From NCBI GenBank assembly GCA_018697195.1, contig CM031857.1, forward strand, positions 91,895,991-91,959,990: 64,000 nt of DNA, written 5' to 3'. A program made the translations under genes and the position numbers. The stretch is from Certhia americana (taxonomy: Eukaryota > Chordata > Aves > Passeriformes > Certhiidae). The number at the start of each line of letters is the position of its first letter. Positions within the stretch are counted from its first letter, which is position 1. Positions 25,401 through 40,400 of this stretch are shown here, in pieces. The notes under the pieces were generated by a model. It searched no databases and was not told the DNA's origin. It was given only the letters and a program-made list of their open reading frames with translations.

Positions 25401-28400
25401 TCCTGTGCCACAGGACAGTAACTGCTGTGGAACACAAGTTCAACTCTTGCCTTCACTGCTCCAATACCCTCAGTCATATGAACTCTTATTCATATGTCAG
25501 AACTCTTGCTGCTCTTATGGTTTGTATTTATGCAAAAAAACCCCACACTTTCTCCTTGATTGTGGTTTGGGCTTTGTGAACTTTGGAGCATTTTTCTTTA
25601 TCGTAGAATTTTCTTCCTAAACCTCACAAGCGCTTGCTGAGTATCAAAGATACAGACAAACAGCACATCTATCCTGCCACAAAGGATTCAGTCAAATGAG
25701 TACATGCCCAGCAACATCAGACATGAGGTGTCAAGTTCTAAGGCTAAAAGAAAGCTATTTCAAAATCCTACTTTTTCGCACCAGTTATGCCAGCAGCTGT
25801 CCTTTTTTTTTTTGTATTTTTAAGGTGCTTTGTTTTGCAATTACACATCTGGAAGTAACTTCAAGCAGAGTAATCACTGGCACTCAGCAATAGCCCCTAA
25901 ACATCACCTTGTGCATTCATCAAGTTCTTTATGCCTACCCTCTGTGTAACCATTTCCCTCTGCAAAAGCTACAGCTTAAGGACATGAAGAGAGGGTTGTG
26001 TGACACTTCCCACTGAGTTAATACTGAAAGGACAGTCTAGGAAGTTCATACAGCTCAGATAATCCTAAGCACCTTTGAGACATACTCCACATTTTCATTA
26101 AATCGGGTAGAAGAATTGAGTTACTTTAGTTGGCCATATCTGCTATTCCTCAACCCTAAGCATCCAAGTTTTACACTGAATTTTATTATAAGACAATATT
26201 CCAAGTCAAAAGGCAAAATGACTATATTTAAATTGACCTCAAAAATTTGCCTAATTCACTTTAAAACAACATAACCATGAGTACTAGTCAGTTAGTTTGT
26301 TGGGGTTTTTCATGTGGGGATTTGTTGCTGTTGTTGTTGCTTTTTGGTTTAGTTTGGGGGGTTTTTTGTTGTTTTTTGTTTGTTTGTTTGTTTTAAGACC
26401 CCACACCCCAAGCTATACAAAACAGGGTTTCATTTGGTTTTGGGTTTGTTTTTTTTTTTTTTTGTTGGGTGGGTATTAAGGGAAGTAAGGTAGATGGGAC
26501 AAGAAAGTATATTTTGACAAATCCTTAAATTACTTCAAGATTAGCAAACAAATATTAAGGCCAAGTAAGTTGCCGTAACTTCTCAACAGGGAACTCTTGT
26601 CTTGAAGGAATGACCCCACTGCTTAAAAGTCTGTTGAATAATTAAGGCATACAACTGACCACTACAATCAAAATTCAACTAAATCTTCATAAATTAAATT
26701 CCATGAAAAAAAATAAAGGTATTTATTCCATATCAATACCTCTCAGCCCTAGAGTGAAGAATAAAGAATTGCAATGTTTTTTAACAAAAACATTCCCTAA
26801 AATATAGGTTTAGCAAATTTAGCCACCGGAGTAAAGCCAGTAACAACACAGCCCACCTGATACTCAAACCAGGGCTACAGGCCTTAGCAATGCCCCCTAC
26901 ATATGTGGCAGAAGACCTGAAATGCAAGAATAGGCCTGTGAGAAACAGCCCCCTACTTTTGGTTTTCAATGTCTGATCCCCTTTCCAGCTAAATCAATCA
27001 GTCAAAAACAAGCAAGCAGTTCTGAGCATTTCTAGAAATAAGAAAAGCTGAAACCCATTTGGGTATTTTCATGGTTGAATGACCTCATAACAAAAGTTCA
27101 CTTTATACCCCCCTAAAACAGGTAGAATGTCACTCCTAGCCCTGGAGTACGGTCTTAACACCAACCCAGGAAGATTCTATAGCAGAGACTGAATGTCACG
27201 GAGGTTCTCACTGATGTCTGTTTGCAATCCTAACTCATGACCTCAGCCTTCTATTCACTCTTCCCCAAAAGGAGCATGGTATCTTACAAAATGGTTGACA
27301 CACAGTCATGTCACACAGTCCCCCTACCATAGGCTGAGACACCTTCCTCTAGACCAGGTTGCTCAAAGCCCCATCCAAAAATGCCTTGAGCACTCCCAGG
27401 GATGGGGCATCCACAATTTCTCAGATCACCACTGTTATTTTTATTCAGCACCACTCTGTTTCCTGACAGAAGCCAGGCTTCAGAAAGAGCTGTACTGGTA
27501 AACAGTCTGCTCCTTTGTTTTGAATCATTTAGCAGACAAATATGAAGGGAGTTCAAAACTTTTTCAGGAGGGAAGTAAGAAAAGGGGGGTGGAATTCAGA
27601 AACTTATCCACTTTCACTGGACAGTAAATCTCTGCCTATGTTCAGAGACCTTGATTCAAGCCAAGAGTAAAATGGAGGCGGGAATTCACATCACCTGCTT
27701 AAAGTAGCTGATTTCAGGGTATCAGTTAAAAGACAGCTCTCCCCAGACAACCAAGAACAGTTTCCTCCAGCTGGCAAAAGGGAGGAGAAGCTCATAGTCA
27801 GAGAAGACTATGAATGTCCTAATTTAAAGTATGAAGTCAGATATGTGGGGACAGTGGTAATTTCAAGAAGTGCACAGCATTATCTGAGGCCATGAGCAAA
27901 GACTGTTGCACAGCTTTTAAGTATTGCTGTTTTCTTCACTTCTTCATACCTTCACTGTGATTTGGAGAGGTAAGGAGGAGAACAAGGCAGGGATAAAGGT
28001 CAAAAATTTGAAACAGTACTTGTTAATATAAAATTCTGTTTTTCACCAACTTTACAAGCTAAGAAGCTCTCAGAAATTAAATTTACTTGCGTTTCAATGA
28101 AAGGAATGTGACTTGCCACTGAAAAACAAGTGTGTGTATACACAACTGTTTTGTTCTACCACTAACCACTGGGATGTGTACATTTCCTAGTGAAGCAAAT
28201 GATAGACAAAAATTACTTGACATTTTAACATTCACTGTTTCACTGCATTCATATTATTGATGTTAAAGCAGATGAGCAGACCTGCCAAATTAACCTTCTC
28301 AATAAATTTTTCATGAGGTCCTAATACAAAGAATTCTAAAAATGCTGCTCCCAGACTCTACATGTGTAAAGATCTAAAAACTGGAAAAATCTGTGCTACA

Positions 28401-31400
28401 GATCTGCAAAAATCCAAAGAGTATCCTTTACTATCTTTGTAAAGCAAACACAAAACAGAAGCCAAATATCAGCTAAACTCTAGCTCACTGTATAAGATAT
28501 ACTACTGTTTGCAAATTCTTGGGAGTAATAAAAAATATTTGGGCATGAAGTTGTTTTGGGGTTTTTTTTAAACTAATAGAGATACACAAACAGGAATAAA
28601 ACCCCACAAGACTGAGATCTGAGATGACTGATTTAGGCAGTTTACAGCAATGTGCTTAGGTGAGTAAAATAGAAACAATTAAAGTGGACCAAAATATAAC
28701 TTCATGTGTGTTAGTCATGTAAGAACAGAATAAATGGTTTGAAAAGACAGATACATCATCTGAAGACATGGGAGAATCCTAAGACAACATTTGGAATGAG
28801 CTACTCCACTAAACTGCCTGTATTTTGCTAACCAATACAAAAACTTCCAAGCAGATGGCTGTAGGATTAGAGTTGCTGCAATCATAGCAAAACACAGTTA
28901 TGACCTTTTAATAGAGAAGGGTGATTATTAAATTTATTCTGATATAAACATTTTAGCACATATATTAGCTTATTGAGTTGTTTAAATTCACTCATATGTA
29001 AGCATCTTTTATGTAGAAACACTAAAGATACTCTTGCTTTTAGAAGTAAAATGTTGTAATATTAAATCACGAAAACACATAAGGTTATATACACCTTTAG
29101 CATATTCATGAAGTTTCTCTGACAATAGGACCTGCAGAAGTAGGTTTTAGATGGTTCCAATAATTCAGCTCATGCTTTTACTGAGAATATAACAATCAAT
29201 CAAAAAAAAAAAAAAAACCAAAAAAAACAAACAAACCCAAAACAAACCAACCAAACAAAGAAAACCAAAGCAAAAACCCCCCCCAAACAACCCAAAATTA
29301 AAAGGAAGAAAATAAAATCAATTTAACAGGAGATGAAGGCAACAGAAAAACAAATCTATAGATGGAAAAAGAGGATATAGAAGAATACATACTTCACATT
29401 ACATTGAATTTCCTGATGATGTCAAGTACATTAAACAAAGATTACACACTTATGTCAAAAAAGGTCTTTCACGTCAGCATTTGATTTTTCTTGGAAGGAA
29501 GAGAAAGAAGGCATGGGGAGAAGAGGATGTGTTAAGTTACAAGTTCTGCTGTCCTTTCCCCCTGTATAATAATTAAATATTAAAGTCACAGTCTAGCAAA
29601 TGCAAAATTTATTTCAACTGTACATAACAGATGTCCTTTTCATATAAAACAAAACACTTAATTGATATATGCAACCACAAACAATATGCATACTGTACAG
29701 TACAATGAAACATTCAGATATACATCCATTTTGCATTTTCCAAAGGCAGTCAGCTACTAAAGATGGCTTCTCCCATTCACAAATGAAGTGCACAATATAT
29801 ATTATTCTTTCTATGCTTTACGTCACTATATACACATTACTGTGTTTTGGCAAGATTACGCAAAACACCCAATCAATATTGGTTGGCTTCAGTTTATGGT
29901 AATTACTAATTTATATGGAAACACTGCATAAGCCATGAGAAGAGGGCCTGACAATAGCTTGAACCTACCTTCCAATTCAGGTTCTCCATCCTTCCAGTGT
30001 ATTTGTAACTGTACACATACAATTTACAGAATTGCATAAACATAAGGTACTGTTATTACCATGACTAAAGTTCCACAAAAATAGAAACACTGAACCTTTG
30101 GACTGAATACCACCATTTCCACATTTGCCTTTTTTTGTTTGTTTCAAGCATTTTGCATTAATACTCTTGATCAGTTCACAATAGTTTACAGCCTGTAACA
30201 CTGAAGACGTAGAACGGTTTTAAATGTGCTGTGATGTCAATATGAGAATACACAATATGAAAGATCCTAATTATGATAGTACTTAATGACTTAAATGCTA
30301 CAATAATCAATGGTGGTAAACTGTCAAAGCTTTGGTGCATAGAAAGTCAAAATCTTCAGATCTGGGTAACAAAACTCTGTGTGATAAGGAAAGTTCAAGT
30401 GCAACAACTGTATTACAAACTCATATTTACACTATATAACATGAAACAGACATAAAGGAATTATCATTTATCCAGTGCAGAAAACATTATTCAACTAGAA
30501 CACCACAGCATAAGAAACAGGGCAAAAAACAATCCATACTTCTCATATATGTTAAAAAAATAAAACAGAAAAACTGACTGAAAAGAAGGGAGTGAAGTGG
30601 GTTACAAATGTGCTGTGAAATGATATGGAGCACATATACTTATCTCATTTCTCTAAGCAAGACTCCTCCATTTGCAAAAGGTTCAACATACACAAGTTCC
30701 TGGTCATTACATGAATAATATATGACCAGCAGTGAAATGTACCCCTGAAAACCCTCCTTGGTAAGCATTACTGCTTTTGTTAATCACATTATAGAATACC
30801 AATAACAGTGAGAGAGGATAAAACAGGGGATCAAACAAGACTGAATGTAAATTGAAGACATGAACTGCCTTGAAACATCTCCTCCACACTGACCACCTTC
30901 TGGAATCATGCACATCTAGCAACTTTCTGTTCATGTAACCTACACAAAGGTATTGATTACCTTTTAAACAGTGTGATCAAGTTCCCAGGCTGCAGTTAAA
31001 TTTCATTATGATTACTCTGAACTTGTTCATAGAGTAGAATCTGAACACTGAACATGCTTACGTGAAAAGTGATAAAGGTGTTGCACTTGAGAGCCCTGGC
31101 GAAACTGAGAACTGTTTCTGTCCTTTCATCACTTTCACCACACTTTTCTCTAATGCTTACAAAGATTTGGAAAACATGCCATTTTTGTTTTTATGCCAAT
31201 TACTTTAGCAACAAGACAGAACACACACACACAGTTCACCCCAGCAGTGCCCCAGGTGCAGGTTTGAGACCTTCAGCTCTGCACAGCATGTCACAGTTCT
31301 CGGAAAAAGCCAACATGACTGTAAGTGAAGAGCTGCTGCTGAAAACAAACCTGCTTATGAGAGAAGTTACAAGACACAATAAAATCTGTCACAGACATGC

Positions 31401-34400
31401 TCCAAACAGTACAACCCAAAAGCCAAGCATTCTATTATTCAGAACTTCAAACAAGCCAATTTGATCACAGTTGTACCTAGAGTTTCAGATGCTGAACACT
31501 GGAGCCTCCATCAGGGGAATCATTTTCATCTCGTCTTTTCAAGGAGATTGGTCAATTGAGAGTTGACAGTTGTGTATTTTAACAGGCAAGTAAACATCTA
31601 AACCCTGCTTTCTGCCACACTACTGCATACAGTAAAGTGACAGTATGACCACAGATAACATGAGAGTACCAAAACACCGCATGTAATGAGCATGGACTGC
31701 CAGGTTTTCATGACAATTGCCAGACTGGGGTGGGGAAAGAGCAGTGAGGTCTTTCATATAAACGTTTTAAGCAATGAGCAAAAGACAGCAGTATAAAACC
31801 AGAAATTTTTATGGATTAGCAAATGCTCTTCCAAACAAATAGGCCAGATACGTGAATATCTGAATGATTTTACAGCTCTTGTACTGCTTATTTTTAAGCT
31901 GCATTTTACTTACTCTACCAGCTATATATATTTGTTAATAATATGTAGAAAATCCAACCACTACCACTAAGGTATTTCCATATAGCTGGCACTCAGCTCT
32001 CAAACCAGTATGGTTTCAGTACAAAATATAAAAATGTGCTTATCCAAAATAAAAATTAAAAAAAAAAGTACCTGTTACTACACTGACCAAGTCAAAAGAA
32101 AAAAAAAGACAATTCAGAGCTACAAATTAACATCTGTCAGTTAAAAAAACCCTAAAGAAGTATCATCCTTAACAGGATATACACTTTTTAGAATGACTTA
32201 TTTGTACTTGTACTGAATTGACAATAGAGCCTTCCACCAGGTATAACTGAAGTTTCAGGAGCTCCCTCAGAAGTTGTTAAAATATCACATTAAAGAGACA
32301 AGGAACAGCAAGAAAACATCTAAGAAAAGCAGGCTGTGATACAACAAGCATTTGTTAAGAAAAAGCTCAGAAGTGCATTAGTTCTGGTGAGAGATATATG
32401 AGCAACAGCTCTTACGAGATGTAGACCCCATTCTGTAACTATGGGCTGTCCATATACTGTCATAGTCAGAGTCTTCTGAGAGGTCTGAAGGCTCCAAACG
32501 AGAAAGACTACTGCGACGACCCAAGGAGTCTAGACTTGATTGGTCATCATCAGCCAAGACGTGATTATGCATCAGGTCAGTGCCTTGCCATGCTAAGGAT
32601 GTATAGGTGAAATGAAATGGTGGATGTGGATAGGCAGAGGTGGGATGAGGAGGAGAACGTAAGGAATAGCCACAACCAAACACATGAAATAAAAGCAAAA
32701 AGGTGATGGGAAGAGAAGGAAAAGAGAAAATATTGTTAAAAAGGCACCAAAGTTGGGTTTTGTTTTTTTTTTTTTCTCAAATTTGTTTGGGGTTTAGGTG
32801 CAAATTACACAGTACATAATAATGTTTGAATGGTTACAATACAATTTTGAAGTGGTTCTTAAGTTTCCAGTCAGTCTCAGTTGAGAATTCTGAGTAACAA
32901 AATATTGTTTGAAAGTAGAATTTTTTGAAGAGGAAGTCAGGTTCTTTTGAAATACAGTCAGTTCTGGTCTGGGGAGGATTTGACTGGGCACAGAGCAGTA
33001 AACAAACACAGTAAGCCAGCATGATCCAGCACCAATGTGAAAAGCAACAGCCCCTTCCCCATCACATATCTGTACCTCATCCTTTCCCTCCCTTGCAATG
33101 ACACAGTCTTTTGTACAGCTGCTGCATGAGCCAGGTCAGGAAACTGCTTCAGATAAAAAAATCTTTTGTTAGTTAGTTTTTTCCAAGCAGGTAATTTTCC
33201 CACCAGCTCACAACACAGCCAACAGAAGTGCTTGTGTCACCACCGTGAAGAGGAAAATGAAGGGGGAAAAAGAAAAGCAAAGGTTCTCATGCAGAGCAGG
33301 GCTGCTGATTACTAAATCAGCAGCAACATCTTGCACCCATTGAAGGAGATTGTAAAAGTACTTTTTTTGTGTGCCCATACCCCTTGTTATTTGTCAAACC
33401 ATGTGGTAAATTAACTCACAGAAAAACATGGCCAAGAGCCTAACAGTGACACAGCCTAGCCCATTCGACCCCTCACTCACCTCTTCCTATATGCCTGAGC
33501 CCATCCCCCCAAATTAAATACTTTTACATCTCCAGGGTAGTTGTTGTCCTTACAAATGTAGTAAGGACGTTTTTTTAATTTTTCAAGGCCTGGCAATATC
33601 CAAGGACTGAAGCCATGTAAGTGGCCATGTTATGAGCCACCACACATGATATTGCAGAGGATTTTAAGTCTTCATTTGAAGCAGAAGTGCAAAATAAGCT
33701 CAGTGTTCAAAAAGCACACTGCTCTTTCATTTCCATCTATCTACCCAAATTAAATCCCACTTCTTTCCCACCCAAACAACTGATAAAAAGCTGCTCTGCT
33801 ACCTCTAATGCCACACCTTACCAGTTTGCACTGGTGCCATAGCTCTGCTATACTAACACTGACAAAATATTAAGGGACAGGTAGGGGAATTGCCCAGTGA
33901 GTGCCATGAGGGACAGGCAGAATATTAACAGGGAGGTAAGAATGGAGTATGTAAAAAACCAGCATACTTCACAGATGACAGGCAACTCTCTCATTCTATT
34001 ATTCTACATTGACTACTGCTCCAACAGAAACAATTCCAGCTTTATTGGTTCTTTCCCCATTTCCAATTCCAGTTTGCAAATGGACCTTCTGAAACCTAGT
34101 GTTAGGTGACAACACTGTGCTTTCCAAATAAAGCAGCTGTGTGCCTAATCAATAAAAAATTGTTTCTTGCTGCAATTAAGAGCAAATAAAAGCTGCTGAC
34201 TTCTGATGTATGCAATGATACCCACAGCACTATGTATATTTCTTAAATATACATAGACAGGAAAAAATAGGCAAGCAAAAAAAAAAATCATATCCACTTC
34301 ATACCTGCACACACACACACTACTGTGCAAGTGCAAATGTTTTCCCAACCATTTCTTGTCACATTATCCTTGGAAATAACCCATCACAGTTGAGGTGTTT

Positions 34401-37400
34401 AAACAGCAATCATCTAATTTGATTTTGTTTGGAACAACAGTATATCTTCAGAACTTTGAACTCATTAATTCCCTTTGTCCAATTAAACAACTACTGCAAT
34501 AACTGTAGGGCTATAAAAAAGATTAGTATTAAAAAAAATAATAGTCATAGCTGATCTCATGATCTTGGAGATCTATAGTTTATTAAGATACAAAAATTAA
34601 AATTAAGCTTTTTGTAGTTACTTTTAGAGTCTAAAATAACTGCCATATTCCCATTGTAAGTTATACAGGAATACAATGTAGTTGTGCTTTTTGCAAGGTG
34701 GCTATAGCAAATGAACAGGCATTAGGAAAATTCAAGAACTAAGTCTGCAATTTCATTTTAAGACTTCAACTGTCAGCATGAATTGCTTTTGCTTGGAAGC
34801 AAAACAGGCCTAGAGCTCTGTAGGCAGCAGTAAGAGTGATTAATATTGCAAAATTTAAATAGCTTTAATGGACAAGAAGTTATGATGTCCAGTCTTCTAG
34901 TTCCAGCAAAACCAGCCAAGTACTTCAAGATCATTATACTGTGTTCCAAGGATCTCCAAATTAAATTTGTATTCAACAGTGCAAAAAGGAACAAACGCAA
35001 CAGCATTTTCTCCTTCCTTGTGTAAATGGAACACATGCTGGTGGACTCCCCTGCTTTGAGCAATGTTTTACTTACAATAACAGAGGAACTCCACATGGCA
35101 ACCTTGATTTGGATTAAATGAAGTAGGACCCCAGAGGCACGTTACAGCTTTTCAATATGCTAGGTATTGATCTGAGAAACTAAAAATGGCTTTAAGCAAC
35201 ACACATCTGAGAACAATTTCTCCTGAAATTATGAGACGGGATTAAAATTTGTAATTAATACTAAAAACAACTAGTGGCAAAAAAAATTAAAGAAATTTTT
35301 ATAGGTGTAGGTTACTTTTCCATGGAGAAAGTCTTTGTTGAACAGAACACAACAAAAATACAGTCCTCCAAAATTATGATAACTTCTTCATCACTCCTAC
35401 TTACCAGCTTCTTGAAATTTATCCAAATGTATATTGATTAGTTGTTATATTCAGTTCAGACACCTCTTATTCATTGATGAAGCTTTAGTACAATTTTAAA
35501 CCATGACAAGTAGTCACATTTTTGTTGTTTTGGATTGTTTCAAAATACTGAAAAAATGATAGTCTCTAACCATGGTCTTTGGCATCCAATACATAAACAC
35601 CTGGCATTGATGTTAAACCAGAAACAGGTTATTATTATTTGCAGGTCCAACTTGCTATTTGCAAAGGCCTGAGAATATACATTACTCTCTTTTGCAAACT
35701 ATCTTATTTGTGTTTTAGTTAGCCATTTCTACCCATTTCAGTACTTTCTAACTTACTTGAATTTAGTGTTTGACGTGTTTTGGCACTTGTGCAATATGCT
35801 TCAATGACTTTAAGAATTTGAGCATCTTCTTCTAAAGCAGCTGTACCTAGAATCAATGGGAAAATAGAATTTTAAGCATAGGCATGTTTCTTAATATAGG
35901 AAAGCCTTTGCAAATCAGTAGAGTTCAGTTGAGTCCAAAGTTCAGCTAATCAACCCTTTAAAATTCTTTTTATCATACTATTTTAAAAACCAAACTTCAG
36001 TGAACAAAAGAAACAGTTTTAAAAGAAAAATACTATTTTGAAGTGCTTAGAAAAAAATCAATTCAGAGCAACCACCCACACATTCAAGAAATTTTCTGAG
36101 CATCTGATGTTGTACAGAAGGTGTTTTGAAGTGTGAGGACTCTCATTCTAAAGCAGTCATTTTACTGAAAAAAACCTATATACTCAAGTTATATAAACAC
36201 AAAATTCAATATGCATACTATTCCATTACTTAACCAAAGAAATAAAGAAACAGAATACTAATTCACAGAAAATATCTAGAAAATTTTTGCATTTGTGAAT
36301 GTGTTTGTAGATATATATAAAATCAGATTTACCCCTTTCAACTGCACACAACTGAAAATAAAACTCAGAATTAACAGCATAACTACAGTCCAGTGTGCAG
36401 AAGGAAAGACACCACTATCATGTAAATATATCTGTGAAAAATGACTACTCTGAACTACTCAGGCTTCAATGTAGAAACAGCACTACTGAACAAATTCAAC
36501 TATTCATGCTTAACATGACAACACTTTCCAAAAGGTAAAGCTCCACAGCAAATCTCGTTGGGTGACTCAGTAAAAATACTGTCAAATTGTTCACTCACAA
36601 TAGAGTGAAATTCCAATCGCTGTCTCTACCATTATTAGTTTAGATGGAACCAGAAGTCTACGTGCAGGGTGAGACAATTTGTTTTTAAAAGCATTTTTCC
36701 TCTTCTCCCTGTGAAATAACTAGGTTTGAACATCTCCTGCAACAGCCTTCAACATCAAAATGCAGTTATATTCTCTGCCAGTCAACGCATCCTGTTGGAT
36801 TTTGTGGTTTATTATCACCAGAACAAAGCCAACTTTCCAAACATTTGTTGGGACAAGCTAGCTACTGCAGAAAATATCTTGACCCAATAATAATTTTCCT
36901 ACAGTTTAAGAGATACAGGAACTCCAAAGTATGGGTCATCCCTCTTTCAAGGCAGGAAAAATAATTGGATTTTGTAGTTAGAATGCAGCACCATATTATT
37001 ACAGTAGCAGGACAAATACTACTCTTCTGAAACAGCATTTTGAGGGCACTCAGTTGAAACATTTCAGTTGTTTTGTCTTTTGAAATTCTAATTTGACACA
37101 GCAGTTCTCAAAACACAGCCCTTGAATCCTCTGGATTCCTGAGAAGGGAAGTAACAAAACCCAGACCTCTCTATCGATAGCTTTAAGTTTGATAGAAGTG
37201 GGAAACTTTTATAGCTCCACAAAAATGTTGAGAAAGCTGAAGGAACACTAACAGAAGCTTCTAATTACTGATTACTGAAGATGAATACCCAGAATCTGTA
37301 AGAAACACTCTTTGACTAAAAGATACAGAAATACTTTTCAATAATCGTAATTGAATCAGGAGTAGGACAGTGTATTTGCAAGCTACAGCCTCCTTCCTTC

Positions 37401-40400
37401 CCTCAAGTAAAAACCCTTAACTCCTCACACTGTGTTCTTTAACAATTGCTAAACCTGCAAGTAGACAGCTTCATCGTAATCATTACAACTACAGAATCTC
37501 CATTCTCCAACACCTGAAATGATACTGTATTACAGTACTTTAATTTTTCCTAAACAGATGCCTTCCTGTAAGGAGAAAACATCCTGAACTACAACATACA
37601 CCTGCACGTCCATGAACAGAGAATCATTCTAATTATCAACCTTAACCTTTGCCACATGAAATTCACAGAACATCCAGAAGGACTAATACCTCAGACAAAC
37701 CAAGAGCACCCTGAGGAAAAGCTTTTCCTCCCCAACTCTGTATAAGCCTGCGAGAGTCAACTGCCACAATTACACACTTCATGCACTGAACACTCATGGC
37801 ACTGACTCTTATCTTAAAAAGCCCAAGAGCAAAGGACAGACACAGAGAAGCAGAAGCTACAGCAAAGATCTGTCCAATAAAACACCCTGTCTTTTATTGA
37901 TGCAAGTAATCAGATTATTCATTCACATAAATTTCTAAGGAAGAATTACAGCAACACTGACAACTAAGTGAATACTGTATTTGCTTGATAACATTAATGC
38001 TCCCTCTGCTTCAAATTATCCCAACATGCACATTTTGACCTCTCTCTTTTTCTGTACATTACTCAGTCTCTCTCACATTAGTGTTTTTCTTCAGATTTCA
38101 GGCAGCCTAAATATCTGCAATTTATTTAGATACAGACATGAGCAAATGACTTTATTTACAGGAGATAAGAGAAGACTATTGGATCTTAGAAGTGACTGTG
38201 GAAGCAACATGTCTTCAAACCAGCAGCAATAACCAGCTTTCCAACAGAAGCTCCTACCAAGACCAACTTAAGAACATAGCTACAAAGTATTCTGCAAGAG
38301 TGGTTCAATGTCTTCACGTTGTTGTTTACAGTACTAAAAGACAGGTTTACCTCACTGAACTTCACATGGCTCTCTAGCTAACCTCCCTTCTTTCTGTAAC
38401 AAACAGAAATAGGCACTTCACAAGCAGACATCCACTGTAGCAATCAGAAAAGCTCTACAAAGCAACTGATGCCATCATGCCATCATAGCATAAGATGAAT
38501 ATAACAAACCATCCTCTGGAGATACCATAAAAGACATGAGAGAGGAAACCAGGTGACTTGCTTACACTGTACATCTACCTCTTACAGAATTTAAACTGAT
38601 TTGAATTCCACCCTTTGTATTATGCAGATATTTGTTCAAGTCTCTCTTACTTTTTCTCAGTGCAAACTCTTCATCTGATGGCTTCCGCTCTGGCTTGCGT
38701 TTGGGAAGCAGCTTTTTCATTGTTTTAGGACTTTTACTGAGATCCTGTACAGGAAAAAGAAAAGAGCAGAGTTTCTAGACAGTATTTCAAGAATTTAACT
38801 TCTAAGATGCATACAGGAATTACTAACTAAAATCTTTTTAACAGCACCAAAATTCAGTTTAATATTTTTTGCAATGTTCAATTTGCCTAAATTGGCTGAT
38901 TTCCTTTTCTGTCCTTCCTCCAGCTACACACACAGCCAAGTATTCTACCTGTTCTATTAACAGAAATACACTTAAAACCTGCTAAAAAGGCATTCAGCCT
39001 GTTTGGGAGCTAAAGTGAAGGGAAAAGACAGGAATATATTAATAGGCCTTTTTCCTGAACAGTTGAAAAGACAACCCATTTCATTTGTCTACTGGGAAGC
39101 AAGTAAAAAAGGACCTAACAAGAAAGCTTTACAGGTACTATACCCTTCAAAGCCAAAATTTGTAGAAGTTTAGATCTGTTTTTACAGAGGTATACAGGAG
39201 AAAGAAAACCAAAAACAACACAACAAACAAAAAGCACAAACAAACAAACAACAAACCTAGCAGCATTTCTGCTCAAAATGTGGTCATGATAATTTACAGA
39301 AACAATACTAAGTTTCAGGAACAAAAGGAAGATGCTGGTCTACCCTTTACCTTAAGGATACAGTACATCTTCTGTGAAAATACAGAACAAGAAAGTAAAA
39401 AGGTGACTGAGCAGGACCTACCAAAGATGATCAAGATAGGTTTTGAATGTTATTGTATGCTAAACACTAAAAAGACGATTGAGATTTTCATTCATTGAGA
39501 ATTTAGTGGCCTACACATGAAAGCAATAAAAGGATTTTAAGTTAAATTACAAAATAATCATATAGCAGAGCCAAACTGCTACAGTCAAACAGAAGAACCT
39601 TAATATCAGCTAAGGCTCAATACAGATCTTGCACTGCAGATCAACTCTCACTTCTTTCCTGTTGTTTAGGAGATTTACAAAATTAAAGGAAAGTCACATA
39701 CACACAGCCATCACAAAAAACTTTACAACTTCCTATTGAAGGCCTGCCACACTGTCTTTTTTCTTGGTTGCTGCATCTCACCTCTTTATAGCAAAGAGCT
39801 GCTGAAGGCCGGAGTGGTGGTGCGGGCCGCAGGCAGCTCAGACTCCAAGGCTTGGGCGTTTTTGGAGGTTCCAGTGGTCCCCAGTTTATTGTGGTGTGTG
39901 GAGTCCCATGATGTGATGGGTGAGGGAGAGTATGGTAGGCAGGAGTCAGTGGTATTGGCTTGCTGTCTGAGTGCTTGCTGGAGGGAGTCACTGGGTGGGA
40001 AGGAAGCTGTCAAACATGATGCGAAAGGAAAGAAAACATATTATCATAATGGAGACATAGTGTCATCAAGGACTGATGAAATACTCTCACTTGCTACAGC
40101 ATTTCTTTTTATTACAGCTGGCCTTTGAAAAATTTTACACTAAATTATTTTTTGGGAAAAGAGTAGTCACAGATTTTTTTATTGTCTATCACAGACAGAG
40201 CACAAACTAAAGAAAGAGCATCTACAAGCAGCCCTGCTCCCACTTCTCTCACCACCAGGGGTGGAGCTAAATTTAGAACCATTCATATCCAACAATTCAA
40301 ATGCAGAACCCAAAAGAAATTACTGTTTCTCCACAGCCTGTCAAGTAAATCACCAATTACAACCTACTGTTCCAAGTATACCTAAAAGATGGTGATGCAT

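Larger units (their letters stand above)
23258..32415 (-). other. ARHGEF7 intron, 9.2 kb
   Basis: The intron is mostly AT-rich, with low-complexity tracts at 26,295-26,475 and 29,196-29,297 and a CR1 fragment at 27,330-27,425. A somewhat GC-richer patch at 24,940-25,240 gives open frames on both strands without a known domain. No further exon was recognised. Confidence 0.8.

Noticed and set aside
26295..29297. Low-complexity G/T and A/C tracts considered as G-quadruplex or regulatory arrays
   Set aside because: G runs are irregularly spaced and mixed with long T runs; simple-sequence drift explains them.
32378..32698. 106-codon minus-strand frame taken as a stand-alone gene starting MLLFHVFG
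   Set aside because: Residues before WQGTDL are intron; the real exon starts after the AG at 32,593. Only the 59-codon exon and its read-through tail are supported.
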